A DNA stretch of 64,000 nucleotides from Epiperipatus broadwayi (lineage: Eukaryota > Onychophora > Udeonychophora > Euonychophora > Peripatidae): assembly GCA_028023455.1 (NCBI GenBank), contig JAQFVV010000562.1, positions 1 through 64,000 on the forward strand, written 5' to 3'. How positions within the stretch are numbered: position 1 is the first letter of the stretch; each line of letters begins with the position of its first letter. Both the position numbers and the translations under genes were made by a program. Positions 1-11,676 of this stretch are shown in pieces. The notes beneath the pieces are model-generated. The model saw only the letters and a list, made by a program, of their open reading frames with translations, was not told the DNA's origin and did not search any database.

Positions 1-3000
1 TTGATACTCAGGCCCAAACATTGTTGGCATCATAATCATCTATGTGGATTATGCTCATTAATCTATCCAGTCATAAATAAATCGGGCCCCTAAGTTGTTG
101 GCACCATATTCGCCTTTTTAACCTACTCCCTGATCTAACTGGTCATCAATGAATCATACCATGCATTTTTAGTGACTAAATTCTCCTATACAACATATCA
201 TACTCTCATTATCAAGAATATAAGTATAAAGAAACAAAAATGCAAAACTACCAAAATGATTCCTGTATTGAATAAAACTAGCATGAAACTATAGATCTAA
301 AGAAGATCACAAAGTGAATAATTAAGATAATAACTTCTGGTCAAACTAGCTATGAAATCCACACAAACAAAATGAGATGAGTTAAATTTGATATTCAACA
401 AATTAATAAATATCTAATAATGGTATCTCTGGAATGATTACAAAATTAAACCTATAAATAAAATAATGAGTAAATTATGATGTAAATGACTAAATGGATG
501 ATGGAAAGAAGTAATCATTAAATAGTGAAATGAAATGAGTCTAAGAATTAAGAGAAAAGAACGAAGATGTATGAGAATAATGAATGATTAAGATAATGAT
601 AGAATAAGAGTCACTGTATGAGTAATCAATTATGATAATGAATTAATGTTAATGAGAAAGAATAAGTGCAAGTGCGATCAAGAGGAAATTGAAGAATAAT
701 GTTAATGATGGAGACTGAAATCTTCAACTATAAACTAATATGGTATTAATTGGTAAAAAGATAAGCTAAATAGAAATAGGGATATCAAGCTTGACACAAC
801 CAGAATATCATCATGAAGTTAAAACAAACTATACATTTTATACGAAAAAAAAAATAATTTGCATCTTAAAGCTTAGTTGACTTTCATAAACAGTGAAAGT
901 AGTCTATTTCAAGTCTAAATATAATAATTAACTAAATATAAAATTTATCGCAAATTCAAATTCTACTTTGAAACTTAACAACTAACTCCTCTCAGGGTTC
1001 AAACCCTTAAAATCATTATACAAAATATATTTGGGTCAGTAAGAGGGATTTTACCACTACCCAAACATAATGCACAAAACAGCTCTCAATATAATCTCAA
1101 ATTAATAACTGTATTTAGCATTTCTAAAGAAACTTTGTAACTAATATAATTTTTAAAATTTAGGAATAGGAATGTCTTTTTAATAATTAAAAAAACCATA
1201 ACTTACCAAATCCCTTTTCTTAGATAATGATAAACCATGTGATCAAGATCAGTGAATGATAGCTCTGCGGATTTAACTAAATCAATCAAATCAATATTAT
1301 ACTTATCTTTTAATCTATTACTTGAAATAATCTGTACTATAAGTTATTAACATTTTGATTATTGTGTGATAATGTGTTAGATGTACTAATAAATTATAAG
1401 ACTTACCAAAATTATTATGATATAGCATAATATAGTTAACAGTACTATATTGGTCGATGATGATTTCAATCTATAATCTTCTGATAGTGTATATATGTGG
1501 TAATTAGCAATAAGATTACATGCAACTAAATAAAATTTTAAACACAACAAACTTTATTTACAATATGTACAAATTTTTAATTCACAGATATGGCATGAAA
1601 TAAAACTAATATATTAAAAGAACTTATGGATGGGACAAATACTTAGTATCCTCTTGACCATATACTCAGCAAATGATATAACCTGCTTAGAAAATAATAT
1701 TCAAAATATCATTTGTTACTCTTTGGCATATTTTAAAGAATAAGATAATAAAACTTAGTTAAGCTGACTAGCACTTAAATTTATAACTAGCAGTATATTT
1801 AGAACTTTAGGATATGCACCAAGTATAAATTTAGAATTCAGAAAATTTTTTAAAAGTATTGCATTCTCCCATATCCCTTTCTTTTATCAGAATATGATAA
1901 GGGCAATTATCATATTCTGTGCAATTACTAACTTATTTAAATTTGAAATGAATGAGTTTAGTGCATTACAATAAGAATAGACATCAAAAGTCAAATACAC
2001 ATAGATCTCATTAAGCATTTCCTATGTCCACAACTCAATTATTGAATACTAAACTGATCTTCTCCAATCTATTGTCAATTCATTATTTGATGAAGATGAA
2101 TCCATGCTGTCAATGTGCATCTCTTGCTTTACATCTAAAAATTCTACAATTACAAATAGATCTTGGTTTGGTCTGTCTATACTGATGATGATCCTCCAAC
2201 ATCATAAACACTATTTCAATTAGGAAAACACTATAGCTAGATCAGTGGTCCTAAATTTAATCTAATTTTATACTTGCTATATGATTTTGACCTATTATAC
2301 TTCACCATACACGGTGGAAAAAACTAACTCTAAATCATCATGAGGAATTTAACACTAAAGAGGGAGGCTTTATAAAAACAACATGACAGTTGTGTAATAA
2401 TCTGGTTGATTCTACTACCTCTTAATGGGTATACGCATGTGTGTGGGCCTTGCCTTATCACGAAAATAATAGAATTCAAACCATAGATATCCTTTCTTTC
2501 TAGGATTATTTATGCTTATAAGCATTAATTACTACTTTGCCTCTACCAATCTTTTCTCTCATGAAATCAGCAATAGGTGACACTCTATCAGCCTATGCTC
2601 CATATTAATATTAATATATGGGTTGCCATTCTATTGGAGCATCCTATCAGCTAAAAACTGTCACTAATCATTCTCAAATTATAGCAAGATAAAACAATAC
2701 CAACAATAACAGTGGAGATCTACATACTCCATTTTACACTGCAGGATCCTTAAAGTATCAACAGACCCACCAAAATATACATGTCAAATTATCATTAATC
2801 ATTTAAAATGACAACTATCTTATTAGAGAGAGAGAGAGCACAATGTATTTAAGCAATAAAGATCAAACCTGCATTTATATTCAAAGTGGACAAGTTCATT
2901 CCCATATAAAATTAAGAAATGAAAAAGGTTTATATCAAACTTTCTTTTATAAAAGAAAATAATCTGTCATTCTAGTATACAGTATATATATGATAAAATG

Positions 3001-5018
3001 TCTGCATATTCACCTCTTTAATAATATACATTAAAATTAGTTTTAAAATATGAGAGAAGTAAATATTTTTATCACTTTCTCTAGATAAACGATATATATA
3101 AATTCCGGTTTTTCCTTAACTAAAAAAAATAAAATACATATAATAGATGTATATATTTTACACATCTTTTTTTTCTTTAACCCAATATATATATTTTCAT
3201 GCCACAATAAAGCATATATGTTTTAAAAACAAAATTTCCAAACAACACCTTACGTAAGTAATATACATAACATAGCAATAATAAAGAAAAATAACAGTAC
3301 ACTTTTATCCATTAAATTTTATACGATTCGTCCAAGTTATTCCATTCTTGTAAGTTAAAATAAGAATTAAGCTTATGATGAGCAAATATGCCAGATAACA
3401 CACACACATATATATATATATATTTGATTATCCTGTTGGATGTATAATAAGCAATATTCAATACTTATTCAAAAGCAAAAATTCTTTGATGATTTATGTA
3501 CTGATAATTAACAATGCAATTAAAATTCCCACTTCCAAGTGTATCATACTTAAAATTAGTTTATCCATTTTTCTGGAGATACTTTTCCTTAATAAATGAG
3601 TAGAATTTTATTCTACTTAACATATTTATTTATTTATTTATTTTTTAATGATTTATTGATGATGCCCTTTCCTCCATGGCAAATGTAACAACTTTAAGTA
3701 ATGTTTAAACAGTCGGGACATTTTAATACTGTAAAACATTATTACAACGATGTATATTTCTCAGTAAGACTTTAAAAGTCAATATTTATTTTATCCTATT
3801 CTTATTGGCAAAGTATGATGTGATTGTCAATATTAACAATAATCTATCAAATTATAAATATATCTTCAATATTTCAATGAATCTGTGATCATTTATTTTT
3901 TAACATTACACAAAATTGGCGTGATGAAAATAGGCAGATGAGAACGGATAATAAAATCACACAATTATTTTTCTTAAACTTTATTAGCATTATATAATAT
4001 AAAATGACTTTTAATTTTATTTCTAATATCTTTTGAAATCTCTTTTTAAAACTATTTTGAATTTATTTTCTTGAAATTACAATTTTCCAAATGAACATCT
4101 GTTTTGCTTTATATTTACTAATGGCGCGAAAATACAAACATCAACTTTTTAGTCTACTTATAAATAATTTGAGTGTCATTTTTAAAGATAAGACTTTAAA
4201 TATATAAATAAAGCAAAAACAAAAGCTTACTTTCTCCTGAATTTTCCTCGGTTTGAAATAAGATTTATGAGAGATAGTTATGATGCACAAGGTTTCCATT
4301 TCTCTTTCAGCATGACTTCTCAGAATTATCAATCAATAGAAGAATGGTGTTTAAATGACTGCAAGGTTTTGAGATTTTCTATTCCAGCATTTGTAGATAG
4401 CAAGATATTATCCTTTAATTGAATTAGATTCCAGAATTTTCTGATGTTTAGATTTTTTTTCTTCCTTATTTTAGATCAGACTTAAATTCTGTGATTGCTT
4501 AGTTCTTGTTTTTCTTAATTAGTCCACCCACCCTTTACAGCTAGGTTAGCTAATATAGCTTGTTTTTTAATGCATTGTGGGAGTGAATTGGCCAATAATT
4601 TTTATTGAGCATAATTAATATTACCCCCTCTGGCTTCATTTTTAATAACTACCCATTTTTCTTTAAGAGCTTTAGATATACTATATAAAAAAAATATGCT
4701 TAAGTAATTTACTATAACTATTTAGTTTACAAGTTTTAATAAATTTAATTTAATTATTTATTTATTTCAATTGCTATTCAACCATAATAAAATAGCAATA
4801 TATTTATCTCCCAAATAATAACAATACTTTTAAATTGTTATTTTAGTCTAGTCAGAGCCTAGACCAGGTTTGAAATCTTATCTCCACTCAAGCAAATTTC
4901 CCAGTGCATCCAAAACAATCTTTATTGAAAGCCACTTGTTAAGATTTTAATGCCAAATATATTATGATTTAAAATTTTGGGTTATTTAATCCAGGGACCT
5001 AAATAAAAGGTCACAATA
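1..5018. other. AT-rich non-coding DNA
   Basis: No reading frame with protein-like composition, no RNA gene and no recognisable transposon protein was found here. The stretch has short simple repeats, for example a (GA)n run near 2824-2838 and an (AT)n run near 3408-3423. A purine-rich, stop-dense segment lies near 480-720. The 63-codon minus-strand ORF at 4141-4332 is low-complexity and has no family signature. It is probably intergenic or intronic DNA, perhaps with very old unrecognisable repeats. Confidence 0.6.
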
Positions 5019-5104
5019 TATATATATATATATATATATGAATATTTATATTAGGACCTTCATATTTATATATATACTAGGATATATATATATATATATA
5101 TATA
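5019..5104. repeat. (AT)n microsatellite, two tracts
   Basis: Two TA dinucleotide runs, about 5019-5039 and 5082-5104, flank a short segment. They lead directly into the minisatellite at 5109, and TA runs recur between its units. Confidence 0.85.
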
Positions 5105-5108
5105 TCCT

Positions 5109-5398
5109 AGTAACCTGATGTAGTAGGCGAAGACCCTTTTAGATAGTGTTTTTTAGTAACCTGAAATAATAGGTGAAGACCTTCTTGATATATATGTACC
5201 TTTATGGCTGTAAGTGAATAAGTAACATGAAAGAATAAGCGAAGATATATATATATCCTAGTAACCTGATGTAGTAGGTGAAGACCCTCTTAGATATTTT
5301 TATTTTTCAAAATAAATTAGTAACCTGATGTACTAGGTGAAGTTCCTTTTACATATTTTTTTAATAAGTTAGTAACCTGAAAGAATAGATGAAGATCT
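5109..5398 (+). repeat. Minisatellite, six degenerate units
   Basis: A motif of about 27 bases beginning AGTAACCTGA and running into AGGTGAAGACC starts at 5109, 5155, 5221, 5260, 5319 and 5371. The spacers are T-rich or TA-rich and vary in length, so start-to-start distances are 46, 66, 39, 59 and 52. Units 1, 4 and 5 share the variant core GATGTAGTAGG or a close form; units 2, 3 and 6 share GAAA(T/G)AATAGG. This suggests higher-order duplication of two unit types. No coding potential is seen. Confidence 0.8.
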
Positions 5399-5716
5399 TG
5401 TGAAAGATATCTATATATATCTGTTATGTCATTTATAGAGGAATCAAGAAATAAAGTTTTTTTAATAAGTAATAAATCAGAATATGACAAAATAGCATAT
5501 ATTTTTTTTTTGTGTGTGGACTTAGAGTAATCTTTCATAATTTATTAGTATCTCACCCTGTTGGTTGGTATCCTATAAAAAAATAAATTTTGTCAACAAG
5601 AGTGAGCATCAATAGCTGCAGCAATATCCTCAAACCCAGGTATTACATTATAGGAAGTCTTGAAATGATACAAAGGAAATAAATGAAGTAAATTTGATGT
5701 TTAATAAATATGTATA

Positions 5717-5880
5717 TAACCACTAAATGTCACATGATCACTATTTTTTATGCTAGCACATTACTGTTATCAAAACAGGAATCAGTCCCAAACAGAGTAA
5801 TCAGTGGATGCCAGAAGGCTTGTGCATAAAATCCCTATCTATTGGCACTACCGTATGGAGAGTTTTTCCTGTTTAAATAT
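5717..5880 (+). repeat. Palindromic MITE-like repeat, partial copy
   Basis: The segment from TAACCACTAAATGTCACATG through GGATGCCAGAAGGCTTGTGC to GGAGAGTTTTTCC matches the repeats at 50855-51620. Here the long left arm is followed directly by a short part of the right arm, so this copy looks like a deleted hairpin. No coding sequence is present. Confidence 0.7.
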
Positions 5881-7244
5881 GTATATACATAACTAATCTA
5901 AAATGTCTTAAGTTTGTTTCAGGAATCAGATGACACCTGGGTGAAATTTTTTTTTTCTCAAGTAACCAGGGCAACTGGACATTTAGGCATAGGGATAGAA
6001 GACAAAGCAGATCAAAACAGGGCAGATATGGCTTAGGTAGATTAAATGTGAGACCTTGGGGAATAGGCAGATTGTATTATATTTTTTGGGGATAGATAGC
6101 ATGGAAACACTAGATAGGGGAGTAATGAGTAAGAAGTTGGGGGAATTAGAAGACAAATAAAATAAGGTAGAACAAGCCACTTCAAACCCCGGATGTTTTC
6201 TGTGTCCACCTGAAGCAAGTTTTTATTTTTTTAAGGTTATTTTTTTTTGTATCATAAATGGAGGGAAATGAAGCGATGGATCTGTAGATCAGATTCATGC
6301 TTTATGTCTTTCTATATTTCTAACCCAGTATCGAACCTGAACCATGCTTGTAATGATGATTATAAAACTTTCCATCTGCCATCTTGTACATATTTAATTT
6401 CTAGATCAGTTAATAAGTAAATAAAATCTCAAAATTTTCTATTTTAAATTTTGATAATAAATATTGGATGGTCTCATATATATATATATATATGCACGGA
6501 TACATATATATATATATATAATTATAGATGAAAACTTTTATAAAAATCAAGAAATTAATTTTTTTAAAGTCATAGTATTTTATTCTGGAGATTTACTTTT
6601 GTGATAAACCCTGCTCACATTTGAAGCAGATGATCTGATGCTCAGATCCTGCTTCACAGCCCACATCCAATCTCCTACCACCTAACCATATTCAAACTCG
6701 TCCTTATGCATGTATACACATAACTAATAATATATTTTCTTACCCAATAGTATAAAATAATGTAAACATATGTGTTTTAATTTAATATTTAATCTAATAA
6801 TAATATTCTCATGTGTATGCGGGCGTAAATAATAAATATATATGTATATTTTAGCATAGGAGATTGTGATTGAATTAATAGTATATTATATATATAAGAT
6901 ATTATATATGATACTTATTATATTTTTCATATATAAGTTTGTAGCCAGAAATGATGCAATCTTGTTAGTAAGTCTCTCGAAAAACAATAACCCGGAAGAC
7001 CCTTTAGATTAAAATAGAGGATTACAAATTGGTAATAATAAAATAAACCCATTAGTGGAAATTGTCCATGCTAGCTTGTTTTAAAATCATAAGATTCATT
7101 TTAAAACAATCGTTCGAGAAACTGATAACAAACTTGCATTGTTTCAAACATCTTACCAGATAAGAGTATCTGGCCAAATGATTCCAAATGAAATCTAAGT
7201 GCTTAAACCGCCTCAGGTCCAGCAGTAGTTGCCTAGTTACAAAT
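5881..7244. other. AT-rich non-coding DNA
   Basis: No supported gene. Contains (TA)n tracts near 6477-6492 and 6504-6520 and a slightly GC-richer patch at 6605-6710 with no convincing frame. The 65-codon minus ORF at 5983-6180 lacks any motif and is probably chance. Confidence 0.55.
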
Positions 7245-7406
7245 TCAAATTAAAAGTATAAATACTGCTGAATTTGAATCCACAAAAGAGGGCAGATCAT
7301 TAAATAGCCATGCTGCTGAACATAATCCACGCCCGATGTAATTTTCACGCAATGTGTTATGAGTAGTAAATTTCGCCTTGTCCCTCCGTTCTAACATGCT
7401 GATCCC

Positions 7407-7556
7407 ATGAACGAAGCTTCCGTACTCTGTGCTACTGAACTTTACATATGTCTTTCCAATGAAATGAAGTGCTATCTCAAATCATCCTGCTACCCTAGAT
7501 CTAGTGACAATACCGATGGACTGATTCCTAGTGAAATGCTTTTCTCAATCATCAAG
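7407..7556 (+). CDS. Candidate host first coding exon (50 codons), unidentified
   Basis: This GC-richer island reads ATG at 7407, in frame for 50 codons, and ends AAG followed by a consensus splice donor GTAAAG at 7557. An in-frame stop (TAA at 7392) lies just upstream of the ATG, so this is the natural start. The peptide begins MNEASVLCATELYICLSN, has four cysteines and a mixed, protein-like composition, and ends in EMLFSIIK. No domain or family is recognised. If the donor is not used, the frame closes at 7578-7580. The opposite strand is also open (7245-7481, about 79 codons, with segments such as CSAAWLFNDLPSFVDS), so the strand is not certain. No downstream exon was found. This is inferred from composition, start context and donor only. 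Confidence 0.3.
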
Positions 7557-8379
7557 GTAAAGAACTCAGACCACTTATAATTCCTAAAATCCTGCCTTCT
7601 ATGTAATGTGTATATTTTAAACTATATCTTTTAAATGTCTTCAAATATATATAACTCTATATAACTAATCTATGCTAAGCCTCTTATAAAATGTTTTTCT
7701 GTTATTTTATTTAAAAGCGGCCACTAATTTTTATTAACATTTTTACGTATTTATATTTTAAAGTTAATGCCAATAATATTCTAAAATCGCCAGCATATAA
7801 CTTATTTTGTTTTCCCCACCCATCATTTACAGGGTAAATAATTTATAATTGATAAAAACAAGTCTTATTCGGCTTGCCCAGATGCTCGCAGTTTTAGAGA
7901 AATAAATTAATTATATTTTCATGTTTACTGTTGAAAAACAGATTTGACATCTGTTTTTCCCAGTCTCCTTCCTAAATAATGCGCTATCTTTTATCTTTCA
8001 ACTATATTATATATGTAAATTTCATCTTAGCTATTATGACCACCCTTTTTATTTTGCAATCAATTAATGTATTTCCACAAGGGCATAAATCAACCAAAAT
8101 TGAGGTTTATTGTGTAAAACGTAATGAATAATATTAAGTAATATAATGTAAAAGGGGGGAGGGGGACCTTAACCTTTTATTCTATGTTTATATGTATAAT
8201 TATTATCCCTGTTTGCTTAAAGTGAAGCCATGTCATTACGCTGAATAGTTCATCATTCGTGGGCAATAAATATGTCCCAATAATCTTTAATTTCAGAAGT
8301 ATATTTATGTTTTATTAATAAGTGTTTAGTGCATAAAGGCCAGTCCATTTTATATATATGTTCATGCTTCTTTATTACA

Positions 8380-8660
8380 TGGAGGCAACCACAAAGTCGG
8401 ACCCCATCATTGTCTCAATGTCTTTGAACCAGGCTGTAAAACCGCCCTGGTGACATCCTTGGTTCGTGCATGCTTTATACGGGGATCGCTCTGGAAAAAC
8501 CAGCCTGATACTGACATAGCCGACCACTCCTTGTCATCCACGATTCGCCTGTACCTCATTCCAGTGAATCTGGACTCTTTTCGTTCGTAAAACCGGCCCT
8601 GCCAAAGTTTGCAGAGGAAATCGGTCACTTCTTAGAATTCATGAAGCACACTCCAGGATC
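8380..8660 (-). pseudogene. GC-rich coding-like patch, possible 3' exon or decayed gene fragment
   Basis: Base composition rises to near 50% G+C against about 27% on both sides. On the minus strand one frame is open for 73 codons (8407-8628) and includes RYRRIVDDKEWSAMSVSGWF. A second minus frame reads GGFTAWFKDIETMMGSDF and closes at tandem stops beside an AATAAA signal (rc of about 8375). The best protein-like text switches between these frames near 8460, which suggests a 1-base shift in an old coding sequence or a wrongly chosen frame. The plus strand is also open over part of the patch. No family is recognised. It could be a host terminal exon, a retrocopy or an endogenous viral remnant. 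Confidence 0.3.
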
Positions 8661-9289
8661 CATAAAAAGGACCGATAATAAGCCACCATGTATGCACCGC
8701 TTTTCCCTTATCTTATCATTCTCCCAGAAGTATTCATAAGCCGTAATGAAATGATTTATTTAAACAAACATATGTCCCTTATTTTAATATAAGTATTAAT
8801 ACGATAGATTTAGTATCGTTTGTGAAAATTGTTCATTACCCATCCCGCACATTAATTATCTAAAATTCCCAGTTAATCGTCATATTAAATGTAATCAAAT
8901 ATTATCTGTGTTAAAATTATTGTTTGAAGTAATCAAATGCTCTTTTCGTTTCTGTGGGGTGTGATAGTGTTTTAATAATCTATTCTAATAGCACTAATTT
9001 ACACAAACACATACATATATTATTGGCATAGCTGCAATTATCATGTTATTGTATAAAATGATTCAAATAAATATCTATAATAATCCTGAGGCTCACGTTG
9101 GCTAAATGACCCGACATAATTATTATTAATAAATTGTAAATATATATATACATCAAACTCGAATCAGTGCTTTCTTTAGTTAAGATAAATATTAAGTTAT
9201 TTCTTAAGCTTAAATATGACTAGATGATCTCTGCTCTACACATAATTAACATGCTCATTATTAAGTTATTCTATCATGAGTTAGCCTTG
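8661..9289. other. AT-rich non-coding DNA
   Basis: No coding frame or structural repeat seen. Confidence 0.5.
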
Positions 9290-9515
9290 AGTCTTTTGTG
9301 TCTCCGATGATCGATGCCGGCGGATGAGAAGTGGATTAATCGATGTCATTGGGATTGTTGCTCATAATGTTATAGATCTGGGGAATAGGCAAATAGGGCA
9401 GAATTCATGAGTGCTCCTGACCTGTGTATCTTGCACATGATTGGATTCGAGGTACTTTTGCCTAGATGCTAGATCTTGTTACGTGAACATACAAATCCGA
9501 CTGGCACACATTCTT
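9290..9515 (-). repeat. Interspersed repeat family R1, copy 1
   Basis: The segment containing ATTGGATTCGAGG, then TTGCCTAGATGCTAGATC, then GTGAACATACAAATCCGAC recurs at 15165-15245 and 41200-41420. The order and spacing of the blocks are kept. On the minus strand the block CTCGAATCCAAT resembles a pol III B box, so a tRNA-like SINE is possible, but no full tRNA fold was built. Confidence 0.55.
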
Positions 9516-11676
9516 TAGTGTAAAATAAAAGAAAATACATTAGGAAAGTAGTAATGGATCTTGTAATTAAATTAAAAATAAATTATAGGAAAGATATTTT
9601 TTTAAAAAAATCCTCAAATCTAAGTAAACTTAAAATAGATTTGAAACCATGAAATTAGTGGGTTTATCAGGAGAGTGGATCTTAAGAAGACAATACTAAA
9701 ATATTTTAGATCAATGATTATGATTGCTGGAGTCAAATGTATCCACTTTGCCTTGGGCTAATGAAAAAGGGATATTATCAAGAAGTACTCTGGAAAAGTA
9801 TAAATAGACCAGGACAACAATAGTCAGTGTTATTTGAGAAAGAGCGCAGTGAATCCACACTGGTTTCATTTTTAAAATATATGTGCAGCATCATGACAAT
9901 GTTAGCTCTAGCCTGCCCATTTCCTGTAGTTCCACATATGATCATCCAAGTACCATGAAGGTGGAAAATTTTCATCAAATGTTTGAATTTTGGACTGCTA
10001 GACTGTAATAACTCTTGAACCAAACTCAACTTCTAGCTATTTCTATGCTGAAATAATGAAAGCCAACTCCAAACTTATTCTATCTTGGGACCTAGATTTC
10101 CAATGCAGACTCTGAATAAATTAGGTAATATCTTTTTAATTGTTTTCATTTCTAACTGCCTAATTTATTCTCAAAATTCCAGTTGAACGTATAATTTAAT
10201 TTTTCTACAAATGTCTTCTTAAATGAAATCATCCCTAACTAAATGTAAAATATTTTATTAACTAAACTTTGTAATCTTGATTTTCTATAATTTAACTTTA
10301 ATGTCTCTGCTATTTAACTGTTGTCTGTAAATTATGCCTCTATTAATGCAATTCTTTTCTTATTAAAGTGGTCTATAAAGATATTTATTACTTATCTATA
10401 GATATATTGTTTAGATTTATAGATATCTGATTTAAAATGCTATTTGTGTCCAATTTGTTCCCATGTCAACAAAAATAATTTGCTTCTTATTTCCCAGCCA
10501 ATGTCTGTCAGTAAATAAAAAACTCTCTCACTCTAAATGATTATTACTTGGAGCACCTATTTTTGTCGAGATGAAATAATTTTGATTTATAATATTATAT
10601 TTCTGAAAAATATTTCATGCGTATATGGTTGGTTTTGGGGGAGACGCTAGATCAAATGTGGAACTTTTATTTAATTAGATTATTTCATTTTAAAAGAATG
10701 AGGTGGGTACAATGTTGCTTCTCACTAAGTAGTAAGAGAGAATTTAAAAATGTTAAACTTAAAATGTTGGTGGGATTTTGTTTTGAAAGGAGAGATATGT
10801 CACCCCAAGAAATGATATTCGTAATAATATTTTTGATTATTTGTTTAGATCCGATCTTGGTCAATCCGCTATAATATAAATATAATCTTATGTAGCTCAA
10901 TCTATTCTTCATAAAGTAATTTTAAAAGAATGATATTTTTTCAGTATTTGTATTTGCCTCACCAGCATTTGACTTGATCACCTGTTTTGTTCTTTTGATT
11001 GCTAAATAAGAATTATACCATGTGATATATTCATTGGTTAAAAATGTAGGTCAGGATATGAAAGACAAAATGGGAAAACCTGAGGTAAGATGTGTTTAGC
11101 AAGCCTTGGTGATTCTTGGTCTTTCACCTCAAATATTTTGAGGTTTGCAAATTGCGCAAAACATTTCTTTATTTTTTTTGTGTCACTGGAATGGGGCAGT
11201 GGGATTGAGCTTGTGTTGGTTATGTCATTTCAATTGCTGGGTCTGATTATTTTCTATTGTCTCTGAACACATCATGGTGGGTTGACGATGGCCTGATCAT
11301 ATGAGTTAATATTTTATTATTGTTAACATATTTAGTTGCAAATATCGCGATTCACTTGTATTCAAGCATATCACTCTCTTTGAAGCCATTTTTTAAAAAT
11401 ATAATCAAATTATTTATCTCTTATAATGGTTTTTACTTGTGTTAAATTTAATCAAAAAGTAGTGTTTTAAAATTGTTGTTTTTCTGTTTGCCCATACTTG
11501 AATTGGCATCTACCAAAGAACTTTAATTGTTCTATCTGTTTAAATTGGCATATAAATTATACCGCTCCCTTACAAGAGGCATAATAAGTTGTATAATCAA
11601 TATTGATGTTAATAAATAGTTAAATTAATTAGCAAGATATTGAAGAATTATAGATATGCTTTATATATATATATAT
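9516..11676. other. AT-rich non-coding DNA with unsupported ORFs
   Basis: Two regions are open but unassigned: minus 9778-10029 (83 codons, includes KIFHLHGTWMIICGTTGNG) and overlapping plus/minus ORFs at 10617-10912. None shows a recognisable domain, splice signal or compositional break strong enough to call a gene. An (AT)n run at 11660-11676 abuts the 3' end of RTE copy A. Confidence 0.45.

Noticed and set aside
5109-5398. CRISPR-like array of repeats and spacers
   Set aside because: Repeats are degenerate, spacers are low-complexity T/TA and vary from about 12 to 39 bases, and the context is an animal genome. It is a minisatellite.
9778-10029. 83-codon minus ORF as a host gene
   Set aside because: No domain, splice sites or clear compositional break; kept as unassigned sequence only.
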